Shown here: one piece after another, positions 42,774 through 51,705 of the stretch | Position numbering within the stretch: position 1 is the first letter of the stretch | Layout of the letters: the number at the start of each line of letters is the position of its first letter | From: JAPOUP01 sp026708635 | GTDB taxonomy: Bacteria > Pseudomonadota > Alphaproteobacteria > Rhodobacterales > Rhodobacteraceae | Assembly: GCA_965200115.1 (NCBI GenBank) | Contig: OZ241336.1 | Span: forward strand, 2,604,001-2,668,000 | Reading direction: 5' to 3' | DNA length: 64,000 bases | Program-made: the position numbers and the translations under genes | Notes under the pieces: generated by a model | What the model saw: the letters and a program-made list of their open reading frames with translations, nothing else | Databases searched by the model: none | What the model was told of the DNA's origin: nothing

Positions 42774-43610
42774 ATGAACATCGCCACAGAGCCATCGAAA
42801 GCCGTTGCCGCCTTGCCCGACGCCCAGATCGTGACCGAGGTCCAGCACTACACGGGCAGTCTGTTCCGCTTCCGCACCACGCGCCCGCGGTCGCTGCGGT
42901 TCCGCGCGGGCGAGTTCGTGATGATCGGCCTGATGGGCGATCCAGACCCCGCGAACGGAAAGCGCAAACCGCTTCTGCGCGCCTATTCCATCGCATCGCC
43001 GACCTGGGATGACGGGCTGGAATTCTATTCGATCAAGGTAAAGGATGGCCCGCTGACGTCGCGGCTACAGCATATCCAGCCGGGAGACCAGATAATCCTC
43101 CGGCCCAAACCTGTGGGCACACTGGTTCATGACGCGCTTCTGCCGGGAAAGAGACTCTGGTTTTTCGCGTCGGGAACCGGCATCGCCCCGTTCGCGTCCC
43201 TGCTTCGCGAGCCGCAGACATACGAGGATTACGAACGGGTCATCCTCACCCATACGTGCCGCGAGACCGCCGAACTGAAATACGGCGCTGACCTGATAGA
43301 AACCATCCGTGGCGATGAACTGCTGCGGGACCTCATTGGCGACGGGTTTGCCGACAGGCTGACCTACTATCCAACGACAACCCGCGATGACGGCCCGAAG
43401 ACGGGCCGGGTGACCAGGCTCCTTAGAAACGGCACGCTGTTCGCGGATCTCGGCATTGACAGAATGGACCCGGAAATTGACCGCGCGATGGTCTGTGGCT
43501 CATTGGGCCTGAATACGGACATGAAAGAGATTCTTGAGGGCTTCGGGCTTCGGGAAGGCGCGAATGCCGCTCCCGCCGAATACGTGGTCGAGAAAGCGTT
43601 TGTGGGTTGA
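42774..43610 (+). CDS. fpr: Ferredoxin/flavodoxin--NADP reductase
   Basis: 278 residues. FAD-binding RKPLLRAYSIASPTWDDGLE, phosphate/NADP segment LWFFASGTGIAPFASLLREP, VILTHTCRETAELKYG and the NADPH-site MVCGSLGLNTDMKEIL, ending YVVEKAFVG with the terminal residues typical of the Rhodobacter type. Transfers electrons between NADPH and ferredoxin; here probably serves the neighbouring sulfite reductase. Start ATG 42774 preferred; an upstream ATG at 42732 is in frame. Confidence 0.94.
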   Translation: MNIATEPSKAVAALPDAQIVTEVQHYTGSLFRFRTTRPRSLRFRAGEFVMIGLMGDPDPANGKRKPLLRAYSIASPTWDDGLEFYSIKVKDGPLTSRLQHIQPGDQIILRPKPVGTLVHDALLPGKRLWFFASGTGIAPFASLLREPQTYEDYERVILTHTCRETAELKYGADLIETIRGDELLRDLIGDGFADRLTYYPTTTRDDGPKTGRVTRLLRNGTLFADLGIDRMDPEIDRAMVCGSLGLNTDMKEILEGFGLREGANAAPAEYVVEKAFVG

Positions 43611-43739
43611 GCGGTGGTGACCGCGGCGGCCGCGGACGCGCGGATGCGGTTCGGTCCGGAGCGCGTCTACACCGGCCGTGGCGTTCATCGCACGGAACCT
43701 ATCGGTCCGGTTTCAGGCGCTCAGAGATGGAGAATCGGG

Positions 43740-43768
43740 TTGAATCGGGTGCGCCGCGCCCGTAGCGT
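43740..43768 (+). promoter_or_regulatory. Promoter of infC
   Basis: TTGAAT (43740-43745), 17-nt spacer, TAGCGT (43763-43768), 41 bp before the proposed start codon. Same -10 hexamer as upstream of the AAA ATPase at 29740. Confidence 0.5.
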
Positions 43769-43809
43769 CCGTAACCTGATATGGATGAAACAGTGAAAGG
43801 AACACCGTC

Positions 43810-44352
43810 ATAGCTCGCAGACCGCACCATGCGCCTCCGGTTCGTGATACCGGACCGCGTATCAATGATCGAATAAAGGCCACCGAGATACGCCTGATCG
43901 GTCCTGATGGAGAAAATGTGGGCCTCGTTCCACCCAGTCACGGGATCGCCATGGCCGAACAGGTCGGACTGGATCTCGTGGAGATATCACCCAACGCCAA
44001 TCCGCCGGTCTGTAAAGTCATGGACTTCGGAAAATATAAATATGACCAGCAAAAACGCGAATCCGAAGCGCGGAAGAAACAGAAGACATTTGAGGTCAAG
44101 GAGGTAAAGTTCCGCCCCAATACCGATACCCATGATTACGGAATCAAGATGCGTAACGTATTCCGTTTCCTGGGCAACGGCGACAAGGTGAAGGTGACCC
44201 TGCGGTTTCGCGGGCGCGAGATGGCGCATCAGGAACTGGGCCTGGAACTGCTCAAGCGGGTAGCGGCGGACATCGATGAGGTGGGCAAGGTCGAGAACAT
44301 GCCGAAAATGGAAGGCCGCCAGATGGTCATGATGATCGGTCCGCAGAAATAG
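43810..44352 (+). CDS. infC: Translation initiation factor IF-3 with ATA start codon
   Basis: 180 residues. The N-domain GPRINDRIKATEIRLIGPDG and linker KYKYDQQKRESEARKKQK lead to the C-domain VKFRPNTDTHDYGIKMRNVF and MAHQELGLELLKRV. The conserved N-terminus begins well upstream of the first canonical start in frame (GTG 43915, ATG 43951), and an in-frame stop lies at 43786. The only suitably placed codon is ATA 43810, 8 nt behind AAGGA and reading (M)ARRPHHAPPVRDTG, the usual family start. IF-3 autoregulates through rare start codons (AUU in E. coli), so an ATA start fits. No rpmI-rplT follow. Confidence 0.92.
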   Translation: MARRPHHAPPVRDTGPRINDRIKATEIRLIGPDGENVGLVPPSHGIAMAEQVGLDLVEISPNANPPVCKVMDFGKYKYDQQKRESEARKKQKTFEVKEVKFRPNTDTHDYGIKMRNVFRFLGNGDKVKVTLRFRGREMAHQELGLELLKRVAADIDEVGKVENMPKMEGRQMVMMIGPQK

Positions 44353-44552
44353 GCGGACCGAAATTCAGTGCGGGAGGATGGAGGGCAAACGCGCGAACGC
44401 CGGTTTCTACGGAATGGTCGGGCCGAGGCCCCCGCGCGACGGATGCGCGGAGGCGGACGCGCGCCTCAATGCGAGGATCAGCGATCGATCCACCGCGCCG
44501 ACTGGCCATCGGCCTCGTTCCCGCCACAGATGGCATACCGTACCGCACCGTA
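44353..44552. other. Gap between convergent infC and AAA ATPase genes
   Basis: 200 bp; no feature or terminator recognised. Confidence 0.3.
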
Positions 44553-45785
44553 TCAAGGAGCGATGGGGGAGCGATCGGCCCCGGCATCGCCAGCGCCTAT
44601 GAGATAGGCGCGGAACAAGGGAATCGGACAGCTGAAATTCCCTTCGTCATCTTCCTGCAGCGCACCCTGATGAATCAGGTGATCGACGAGCTGCCCGACG
44701 TCCATTCCGTCGGGCAGGTCCCAGCCATACTCATCGCGACGGTTACTTCTGATTGATGACATAACCTTGATGATCGTGTCCCGGTCACCGAGATCCCGCA
44801 TTACCCTGGCGATCAGGTACGCGGAATTCCTCATCGCCGGGCTTTGCTGGCTACGGTAATGGCGGACGCGGCTATCCGCCGCCTCCCTCCCGGCATTACC
44901 CCAATCGACGCGGGAGAGATCCCCGTTCACGGCAAGGGTCTCACTTCCCAGCGCCCGCAGGGCGAAGTGGAGATGCTGGGGCCATGCCTCGCAGGGGGCG
45001 GCCAGGGCGTTTAGCCGCTCCTCATGGCCTGAGGGTTCCATGCCGAACTTCAGGCAAAACGCCGTCATGAGGGACGGGACATCTCGGGGCTTGAGACATC
45101 CGATCCCGTGGATCGTCCTGCCTCGGGTCAGATCCATTTCGCCCGCACGGGCGTCGGTGTCGCCAAGGCCCGCGAGCACGAGCGTCAGCGGAAGGCCCGT
45201 CCTGCCGTCATGGGGGCCGTGCAGAAAACGTGCGTGCGTGGTTTCCGGGCCACCCCTGAAGCGTTGTGCTTCGTCGATGGCAATGATGACGGGAGCCTTC
45301 CAGCTTTCCGGCGGGAATTTCGCCTTGAGGCCGAAGAGGGTGCGCGGGACGTCACCCGGGGACCAGCCCAACTGGGCGGCCAAGGTCGTGACCCCGACCG
45401 ATACGCATGCGGACACTCCCGATAGAAGGGAACGCCACTTCCCGCCGTCCAGACCGGCGGCTCCGGCGATGACCGTGAGAACGCCCGGAGGGTCATCAAG
45501 AACCATCTCCGGGGAGAGATCCACAACACGCGGTGCCCCGGATCCATCTTTGGATTTGAGCGATCGACACTGCAGTTCGGCCAGAATCGATTTCTTGCCC
45601 GCCCCGGGAGCGCCCTGAATGATACGGGTCGCCTTGGCGACTCCATGGGCGCCATCCGGTTTCCAGGCCCGCCGGGCGGTATCCTCGATGTCCTTGATGA
45701 CGTCATGGCGTCCCGCGAGGACCGGCGGTGCGGCTCCCTCACCACCATCGATGAACGCCTCAAGACCGTCCCTGTCGAATGCCAT
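44553..45785 (-). CDS. Orphan AAA ATPase paralogue with altered Walker A
   Basis: 410 residues, full-length homologue of 29740-31149: same N-terminus (MAFDRDGLEAFID), IIQGAPGAGKKSILAELQCR, APVIIAIDEAQRF, TGLPLTLVLAGLGDTDAR, AWPQHLHFALRALGSETL and DHLIHQGALQ..NFSCPIPLFRAYLIGAG. In Walker A the residue after the lysine is Lys instead of Ser/Thr (GKKS, versus GKTS in the paralogue), which should weaken Mg-ATP coordination; Walker B is intact. Has its own good promoter. Convergent with infC. Not a named family to me; role unknown. Confidence 0.8.
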   Translation of the reverse strand: MAFDRDGLEAFIDGGEGAAPPVLAGRHDVIKDIEDTARRAWKPDGAHGVAKATRIIQGAPGAGKKSILAELQCRSLKSKDGSGAPRVVDLSPEMVLDDPPGVLTVIAGAAGLDGGKWRSLLSGVSACVSVGVTTLAAQLGWSPGDVPRTLFGLKAKFPPESWKAPVIIAIDEAQRFRGGPETTHARFLHGPHDGRTGLPLTLVLAGLGDTDARAGEMDLTRGRTIHGIGCLKPRDVPSLMTAFCLKFGMEPSGHEERLNALAAPCEAWPQHLHFALRALGSETLAVNGDLSRVDWGNAGREAADSRVRHYRSQQSPAMRNSAYLIARVMRDLGDRDTIIKVMSSIRSNRRDEYGWDLPDGMDVGQLVDHLIHQGALQEDDEGNFSCPIPLFRAYLIGAGDAGADRSPIAP

Positions 45786-45808
45786 TAAAGTTATCTCCCT
45801 GCCCGCCC

Positions 45809-45837
45809 ATTATACACCCCCGGCGGCCACACAATAA
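45809..45837 (-). promoter_or_regulatory. Strong sigma-70 promoter of the AAA ATPase paralogue
   Basis: On the minus strand, -35 TTATTG (45837-45832), exact 17-nt spacer, -10 TATAAT (45814-45809), then GGGAGAT before the ATG. One of the best consensus promoters in the window. Confidence 0.65.
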
Positions 45838-46192
45838 GTGCGGGCCCTCAATCCAGATCTCCGCGGACGGCTTTGAGCGTCCGCCCGCCTCGGACGAAAC
45901 CCGCGGACCCGGAGCCATCGGACACCCGGAATGATGACCCGATACCGCCCTTTCTCCGCACCATCATTCCATTCTTGGTATCCGAAGGCTGGAGACCTGT
46001 CACCGATACCGAAGATTCCGCGATGTCGACCCGGTTTCCTTCCATCACCCCAGGCCGATTAATGCGGCGACTCCAGCCGGTCGCGGCCGCCGGTGAGAAG
46101 GTCCTGACCGGAACGGGATATCGGGCATCGTGGCGAGCGGGCGGCGCGGGCGAACCCGCCCCGTTAACGGATGACCTCCCCTTCCATCGCCT
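45838..46192. other. Gap between AAA ATPase paralogue and GNAT gene
   Basis: About 355 bp upstream of the ATPase promoter. A 116-codon open frame has no ribosome-binding site and runs into the GNAT gene from the opposite strand; nothing recognised. Confidence 0.3.
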
Positions 46193-47020
46193 TCAGCCAA
46201 GTTCCAGCGTCGCAACGGCGTAAAGAAAGGATGCCGGACGCGATGTATCGCCTCGGTACATCCGTGCGGTGCGAAAGCAGGGCGTCAAGCCGAATCGCCG
46301 GCAAAGCGCGTCCAGCGACGCGGACGTCGATGGCACGTCAATCATGATGTCGGTGTCGAAAACGGCCGCCGCGTGAGCGATCAGGCGCTCGGCGACGCCC
46401 GCGCTTTCCGAGACGAGCGGACCGATCTTCACCCCGGACCGGCAGCGCCGGACGGTGACGCATCCGGCAATGCGGCTTCCCGCTTCCAACACATAGGTGA
46501 TTCGGGTGTCCGTCGGGCTGAACCAGGTCGACATATATGTCTCCTTGGCCCAGCCGCTCGCCGCCGCCTCGAGAACCACAAGCGTCTCGATGTCCGCCCC
46601 CTCCGCGCGCCGAACCGCGGGATCGACCCGTCCGGACACACGGCCGGAGTAACGGACGGTCGCGCCGGCGTGGGTGAAACCGGAACGCGCGTAGTTCTCC
46701 TGCTGGTCAGGCACGCCGTCCAGGCCAATCGTACGGCCACCGGCGCGCGCGATGGCCGTCCGCCACACTCCAAGGCCAATACCACGGCCCCGGTATTCCG
46801 GCTTACAGAGATAGAGTCCCAGAAAGGCGAAGCCGGGCGAGTGATTTACGACGGATATCGCCGCCGCGGGAGTTTCGCCGTCAAGTGCGATGACGAACCC
46901 GTCGGGGTCGGCCGCCCGGAAGGCCTCAGCGTCATCCAACCCGGGATTCCAGCCCTCATCCGCCGCCCAGTCCAGTACGGTGCCCAGTTCGACCAGAGAC
47001 ATGGTCCGATGACTTATCAT
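46193..47020 (-). CDS. GNAT-family N-acetyltransferase with second GNAT-like domain
   Basis: 275 residues. First GNAT domain with acetyl-CoA motif LGLYLCKPEYRGRGIGLGVW (R/Q-x-x-G-x-G/A as RGRGIG) at about residues 67-86 and GVPDQQENYARSGF, then a C-terminal half (ITYVLEAGSRIAGCVTVRRC, IGPLVSES, FDTDIMIDVP, RFGLTPCFRTARMYRG) typical of the Acetyltransf_18 region in YitH-like proteins. Cytoplasmic; substrate unknown. Monocistronic. Confidence 0.9.
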   Translation of the reverse strand: MISHRTMSLVELGTVLDWAADEGWNPGLDDAEAFRAADPDGFVIALDGETPAAAISVVNHSPGFAFLGLYLCKPEYRGRGIGLGVWRTAIARAGGRTIGLDGVPDQQENYARSGFTHAGATVRYSGRVSGRVDPAVRRAEGADIETLVVLEAAASGWAKETYMSTWFSPTDTRITYVLEAGSRIAGCVTVRRCRSGVKIGPLVSESAGVAERLIAHAAAVFDTDIMIDVPSTSASLDALCRRFGLTPCFRTARMYRGDTSRPASFLYAVATLELG

Positions 47021-47579
47021 CGTGTCCGCACCCCATCGATCAATGGCGCGATGACCTTTCGGTGGTACGGCCCAAAGCGCGGCATGAACTCAGGCGAATG
47101 CCATTGCATCGGCCGCCCGGCCGTATCGCGGGCATGTCCCTGCGGCAAAATCCGCGACACGAAATGAGCCCGGCGTCCACGCATGGCATCGCGTCGTCGG
47201 CCGACAGCGACGGCTTCACCCGTTCCGTTCCCGAACCGCTTCATTCCGTGAGGCATACGATGCCCGTGCATCGCTCCGGAGAGCTCTTTGGCGATCGTCC
47301 CTTCCGTTGACGGCCTATATGCGGGTGATCTCATCTCAAACGGCACATTTTCTCCCGACCGGAAAATGCCAGAACCCGGGGTCGGAGGCAAGAACGCGCC
47401 CGTTGCCGGCGTGCGCGCCAACGACCTGTCTGCGATACGCGCACCTCTGTTTGGCATCCGGCGGATTTCCCGCCCATATTCGCGTCACAATCCGAGACGG
47501 TAAGGTCGCTTCGGTGAAATCTGATTGGAATGCGCCGTGCGGGCAGTTAGGTTTGGCCACGGCGAGCGTGGAGGCATGA
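47021..47579. other. Gap upstream of the second Pot-type ABC operon
   Basis: About 560 bp. No gene recognised on either strand. The right end holds the ribosome-binding site GGAGG for GTG 47580. Confidence 0.35.
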
Positions 47580-48563
47580 GTGCGATCCGATCTCTATCTG
47601 GAACTTGTGGGCCTGACAAAGCGCTACGGCGACGCGGTCGCGGTTGACGCAATCAACCACCTCTTCGGCCATGGCGTATATTCCTGCATTCTGGGGCCAT
47701 CGGGATGCGGCAAGTCTTCCACGCTGAGAATGATAGCCGGGCATGAATCGGTGACGGATGGTTCCATAGTCCTGGGTGGCCGGGACATCTCAAACATCCC
47801 CCCGGCCAAACGAAGCACGGCGATGATGTTCCAGAACTATGCCCTGTTCCCTCATCTGAGCGTTATCGACAACGTCGCCTTCAGTCTCCGGATCAGGGGC
47901 GTTGACGCCGCGACCCGCGGACGCCGTGCGCTTGAAATGCTCGATCTCGTCGATATGAACCGGTTTGCAGACCGTTTGCCGTCCCAGCTCTCGGGTGGCC
48001 AGCAGCAGCGCGTCGCCCTCGCGCGCGCGCTGATCACGAAACCACAGGTCCTGCTTCTTGACGAACCCCTGTCGGCTCTGGATCCGTTCCTGCGCGTCCG
48101 GATGCGGGGTGAGCTGAAACGGCTGCAGCGCGAGCTTGGGATCACGTTCATCCATGTTACCCATGGTCAGGACGAGGCGCTGGCCCTGGCGGACGAGATC
48201 GTGGTCATGAACGAGGCGCGGATCGAGCAGGCGGGGTCGGCGCGTGAGGTGTTCGAGGCTCCAACGACCGCGTTCGTGGCGCGCTTCATCGGCGCGCACA
48301 ACGTGATCGCCCTGCCGGAGGGAAAGGTCGCGCTGCGGTCCGACGAACTTAAGCTGACCGTTCCCGAGGGGGCACGGCTGCAGGGCAGGATCACAGGGGT
48401 CGAGTACCAGGGAACGCATGTCGCGTTGACCGCCGCCATAGACGGCGATCAGGAAGTCACGGCGCTTCTGACGGACAGGGATTTCTTCGGCGCGCCGAAG
48501 GATATGGGCGAGACGGTCGGTCTCGACTGGAACAGCGTGGCGGCGCATCCGCTGCGACGCTGA
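47580..48563 (+). CDS. ABC transporter ATP-binding protein, PotA type
   Basis: 327 residues. Walker A ILGPSGCGKSSTLRMIAGHE, Q-loop MMFQNYALFPHLSV, signature LSGGQQQRVALARALI, Walker B VLLLDEPLSALDPFL, switch HVTHGQDEALALA, TOBE-like tail. Start GTG 47580 with GGAGG upstream; the nearby ATG 47576 is out of frame. First gene of a five-gene plus-strand run: ATPase, binding protein, two permeases, racemase. Confidence 0.94.
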   Translation: MRSDLYLELVGLTKRYGDAVAVDAINHLFGHGVYSCILGPSGCGKSSTLRMIAGHESVTDGSIVLGGRDISNIPPAKRSTAMMFQNYALFPHLSVIDNVAFSLRIRGVDAATRGRRALEMLDLVDMNRFADRLPSQLSGGQQQRVALARALITKPQVLLLDEPLSALDPFLRVRMRGELKRLQRELGITFIHVTHGQDEALALADEIVVMNEARIEQAGSAREVFEAPTTAFVARFIGAHNVIALPEGKVALRSDELKLTVPEGARLQGRITGVEYQGTHVALTAAIDGDQEVTALLTDRDFFGAPKDMGETVGLDWNSVAAHPLRR

Positions 48564-48596
48564 CGAAACTTACGGTATCAGAAACAGGAGTCTGAC

Positions 48597-49871
48597 ATGA
48601 AGACAATCTCCAAAATCCGCTATTCGCGGCGGACAATGCTCAAGGCGGGCGGAGCCGCGGTCGCGGCCTCGGCCCTGCCGGCGCCGATGGTGTGGGGTCA
48701 GGAAACCAGGGACATCACATTGCGCCAGTTCGGCACCGGCGTGTCGAACCTCAACGAGGTCGCGCAGAAGGTTAGGGAAGATCTCGGTTTCACGCTTGAG
48801 ATGACGGCGCTCGATTCCGACAGCGTGACGCAGCGCGCCGCGACCCAGCCGGATAGCTTCGACATCGCCGATATCGAGTACTGGATATGCAAGAAGATCT
48901 GGCCGACCGGCAACCTTCAGGCGATGGATACCTCGAAAATCGCGAACTATGACAGGATCGTGGGAATTTTCCGCGACGGTAAGCTGACACCTGAGTCCGT
49001 CATTGCGCAGGGTACCGCGCCGCATACCGTGGGCTTCGTGGATGGACCCGGAGGCACCAGCTTCGCCGGCGAGGAAACCGGCTGGATGACCTTGATTCCG
49101 ACGATCTATAACGCCGACACGCTGGGCATCCGCCCCGACCTGATCGACAGGCCGATCAACAACTGGCACGAACTTCTGAACGCCGAGTTCAGGGGCAAGG
49201 CCTCGATTCTCGACATTTCCTCCATCGGGATCATGGATATGGCCATGGTGTGCGAATCTTTGGGCGAGATCACCTACGGCGACAAGGGCAACATGACCCG
49301 GGAGGAGATCGACAGAACGATCGAGATCTTCACGGACGCGAAGAAAGCGGGCCAGTTCCGCGCCTTCTGGAAGACCTTCGACGAGAGCGTGAACCTGATG
49401 GCCTCGGGTGAGGTGGTGATCCAGTCAATGTGGTCTCCGGCGATCACGGCCGTCCGCGCCCGCGGCATACCCTGCGTTTACCAGCCCCTGGAGGAGGGAT
49501 ACCGCTCATGGGGCGGCGGCATTGGCCTGTCGGCCTCACTGTCGGGCATGGAACTCGACGCGGCCTACGATTACATCAACTGGTACCTCTCGGGCTGGGT
49601 CGGCGGTTTCCTGATGCGTCAGGGCTACTACTCGGCGGTACCCGAGACCTCGAAGCTTTTCATGAGCGAGAACGAGTGGGGCTACTGGTTCGAAGGAAAG
49701 CCGGCGACCGATACCATCACGTCGCCCTTCGGCGATCCCCTGGCTGAGGCGGGAGCGGTCCGTGACGGCGGATCCTTCTTCGACCGCATGGGTGCGGTTG
49801 CCTGCTGGAACGCCGTCATGGACGAGAACCAGTACATGGTCCGCAAATGGAACGAGTTCATCGCCGCGTGA
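48597..49871 (+). CDS. ABC transporter substrate-binding protein, PotD-like, Tat-exported
   Basis: 424 residues. N-terminal SRRTMLKAGGAAVAASALPA is a twin-arginine signal (S-R-R-x-M-L-K) with cleavage near AMVWGQE-like PMVWGQE. Mature part: TLRQFGTGVSNLNEVAQKVR, FDIADIEYWICKKIWPTGNL, INNWHELLNAEFRGKASILD and a long C-terminal helical region. Tat export is common in this subfamily. 33 bp behind the ATPase gene. Ligand unknown. Confidence 0.92.
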   Translation: MKTISKIRYSRRTMLKAGGAAVAASALPAPMVWGQETRDITLRQFGTGVSNLNEVAQKVREDLGFTLEMTALDSDSVTQRAATQPDSFDIADIEYWICKKIWPTGNLQAMDTSKIANYDRIVGIFRDGKLTPESVIAQGTAPHTVGFVDGPGGTSFAGEETGWMTLIPTIYNADTLGIRPDLIDRPINNWHELLNAEFRGKASILDISSIGIMDMAMVCESLGEITYGDKGNMTREEIDRTIEIFTDAKKAGQFRAFWKTFDESVNLMASGEVVIQSMWSPAITAVRARGIPCVYQPLEEGYRSWGGGIGLSASLSGMELDAAYDYINWYLSGWVGGFLMRQGYYSAVPETSKLFMSENEWGYWFEGKPATDTITSPFGDPLAEAGAVRDGGSFFDRMGAVACWNAVMDENQYMVRKWNEFIAA

Positions 49872-49936
49872 CGCCGTCCCGAGGCTGAACCCCGACGCCC
49901 CGTCCGCCGTCCGCGGCCGGGGCGTCAAGCGGTACC

Positions 49937-50863
49937 GTGAACACCCGTATGACCGATCAGGCCATGCCCCCGACCGCCGCGCCGGAACCCGGCGCCATAC
50001 CCGTTCATGGCGACCGGGCGCGGCATCTGTCCGGCTGGCTCCTGGCCGCGCCGCTGGCATCGGTACTCGCCGTATTCCTGGTGCTACCCGTCGTGATGAT
50101 CGTCATCGTGAGCTTCTGGGGCGCGACGGAGTTCTCAATCTACCCGGATTTCCGGTGGGACAACTACGAATTCCTGCTCACTTCCGAAGTCACCTACCGG
50201 GTCTTCCTGAATACATTCAAATACGCGGCGATCACATGGGCCTTCACGCTGGTGATCGGCTTCACGATAGCTTATTTCCTGGCTTTCCATATCCGCACGC
50301 TCGGCTGGCAGGTCGCGCTCTTCCTGCTCTGCACCATCCCTTTCTGGACGTCCAACATCATTCGCATGATATCCTGGATCCCGTTTCTGGGACGGAACGG
50401 GCTTGCAAACTCGACGCTTGTCTCCTGGGGAGTGGTGGACGAGCCACTGGAATGGCTACTCTTCAGCGATTTCAGCGTGATCCTGGCTTTCGTACACCTC
50501 TACACGCTGTTCATGGTGGTGCCGATCTTCAACACGATGATGCGGATCGACCGATCCCTGCTCGAAGCCGCGAGCGACGCGGGCGCGAGCGGCTGGCAGA
50601 CGCTGTGGCACATCGTCATTCCGCTCACCAAGCCGGGCATAATGATCGGCACGATCTTCGTGGTGACCCTGGTGATGGGAGATTTCATCACCGTCAGGTT
50701 CATGTCCGGTTCGCAGTCGGCGAACGTCGGACGGCTTATTTCCAATGACATCGGGCTTCTGCAGTACCCGTCAGCCTCCGCCACGGCCGTCGTCCTGCTG
50801 GTCACCGTGCTGATGGTGATCGGGATTCTCCTGCGCTTCGTCGACATCCGAAAGGAGCTCTGA
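49937..50863 (+). CDS. ABC transporter permease, PotB/PotH type
   Basis: 308 residues, six membrane segments beginning LAAPLASVLAVFLVLPVVMI; coupling loop SLLEAASDAGASGWQTLWHI followed by VIPLTKPGIMIG. One-base overlap (TGATG) with the next permease. Confidence 0.93.
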   Translation: MNTRMTDQAMPPTAAPEPGAIPVHGDRARHLSGWLLAAPLASVLAVFLVLPVVMIVIVSFWGATEFSIYPDFRWDNYEFLLTSEVTYRVFLNTFKYAAITWAFTLVIGFTIAYFLAFHIRTLGWQVALFLLCTIPFWTSNIIRMISWIPFLGRNGLANSTLVSWGVVDEPLEWLLFSDFSVILAFVHLYTLFMVVPIFNTMMRIDRSLLEAASDAGASGWQTLWHIVIPLTKPGIMIGTIFVVTLVMGDFITVRFMSGSQSANVGRLISNDIGLLQYPSASATAVVLLVTVLMVIGILLRFVDIRKEL

Positions 50864-51702
50864 TGGATCCGCGCCCGCGTTCCTTCTACTTCCTGGCGGC
50901 CTTCTTCGCGCTGTTCCTGATTTTTCTCTACGGTCCTACGCTGACCATCGCGATCCTGTCCTTTCAGGGACCGCAGGGCGGACTGACCTTTCCGATGAAC
51001 GGGGTCTCGCTGCACTGGTTCGGCGATCTTTTCCGGGAACAGGCGGTGGGTGACATCTGGGGATCGTTCAGGCGTTCGTTCGCGCTGGGACTTCTGGTCA
51101 TGGTCACCACCATCGTCGTCTCGGTGATGGGCGGGCTGGCGTTCCGCAGGCGCTTCGCCGGATCGACGGTGCTGTTCTACCTGATCGTCACCTCACTGGT
51201 GATCCCCTCCATCCTTATCTCGCTGGGGGTCGGACTGATCTTCACGCAGTCGGGGCTGAGGATACACTGGGCGACCAGCGGTTACGGCGCGCAGCTTACC
51301 TGGACGCTGCCCTTCGGCCTCCTGATCATGCTCGCCGTCTTCAACCGGTTCGACCCGGCCTACGAGGAGGCCGCCCGCGACCTTGGCGCGTCACCGTGGC
51401 AGACGGTCCGCCATGTCGTGCTGCCGATCATAGCGCCCTCCCTTATCGGCGTGGCCCTCTTCGGCTTCACGCTCAGCTACGACGAATTCGCCCGAACGCT
51501 TCTGACCGCAGGTAGCTATAACACCCTGCCACTCGAGATTTTCGGCATGACCACCAACGTCACGACACCGGTGATCTTCGCGCTCGGCACCATGACCACC
51601 GCGTTTTCCCTCGTGGTGATCGGCGTCTTCTTCTCGGTTCTATGGCTGAGCGGCCGCCGCCGCGTCCGGCAGGGCTCCGATGCCGGAAAGGGGATGGTCT
51701 GA
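50863..51702 (+). CDS. ABC transporter permease, PotC/PotI type
   Basis: 279 residues, six membrane segments beginning FYFLAAFFALFLIFLYGPTL; coupling loop EEAARDLGASPWQTVRHVVL. Pairs with the preceding permease. The racemase gene begins 3 bp after its stop, so co-transcribed. Confidence 0.93.
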   Translation: MDPRPRSFYFLAAFFALFLIFLYGPTLTIAILSFQGPQGGLTFPMNGVSLHWFGDLFREQAVGDIWGSFRRSFALGLLVMVTTIVVSVMGGLAFRRRFAGSTVLFYLIVTSLVIPSILISLGVGLIFTQSGLRIHWATSGYGAQLTWTLPFGLLIMLAVFNRFDPAYEEAARDLGASPWQTVRHVVLPIIAPSLIGVALFGFTLSYDEFARTLLTAGSYNTLPLEIFGMTTNVTTPVIFALGTMTTAFSLVVIGVFFSVLWLSGRRRVRQGSDAGKGMV

Positions 51703-51705
51703 ACC

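Noticed and set aside
45873..46223. A 116-codon plus-strand frame between the ATPase paralogue and the GNAT gene
   Set aside because: No ribosome-binding site, low-complexity translation, and its end overlaps the GNAT gene in antisense.
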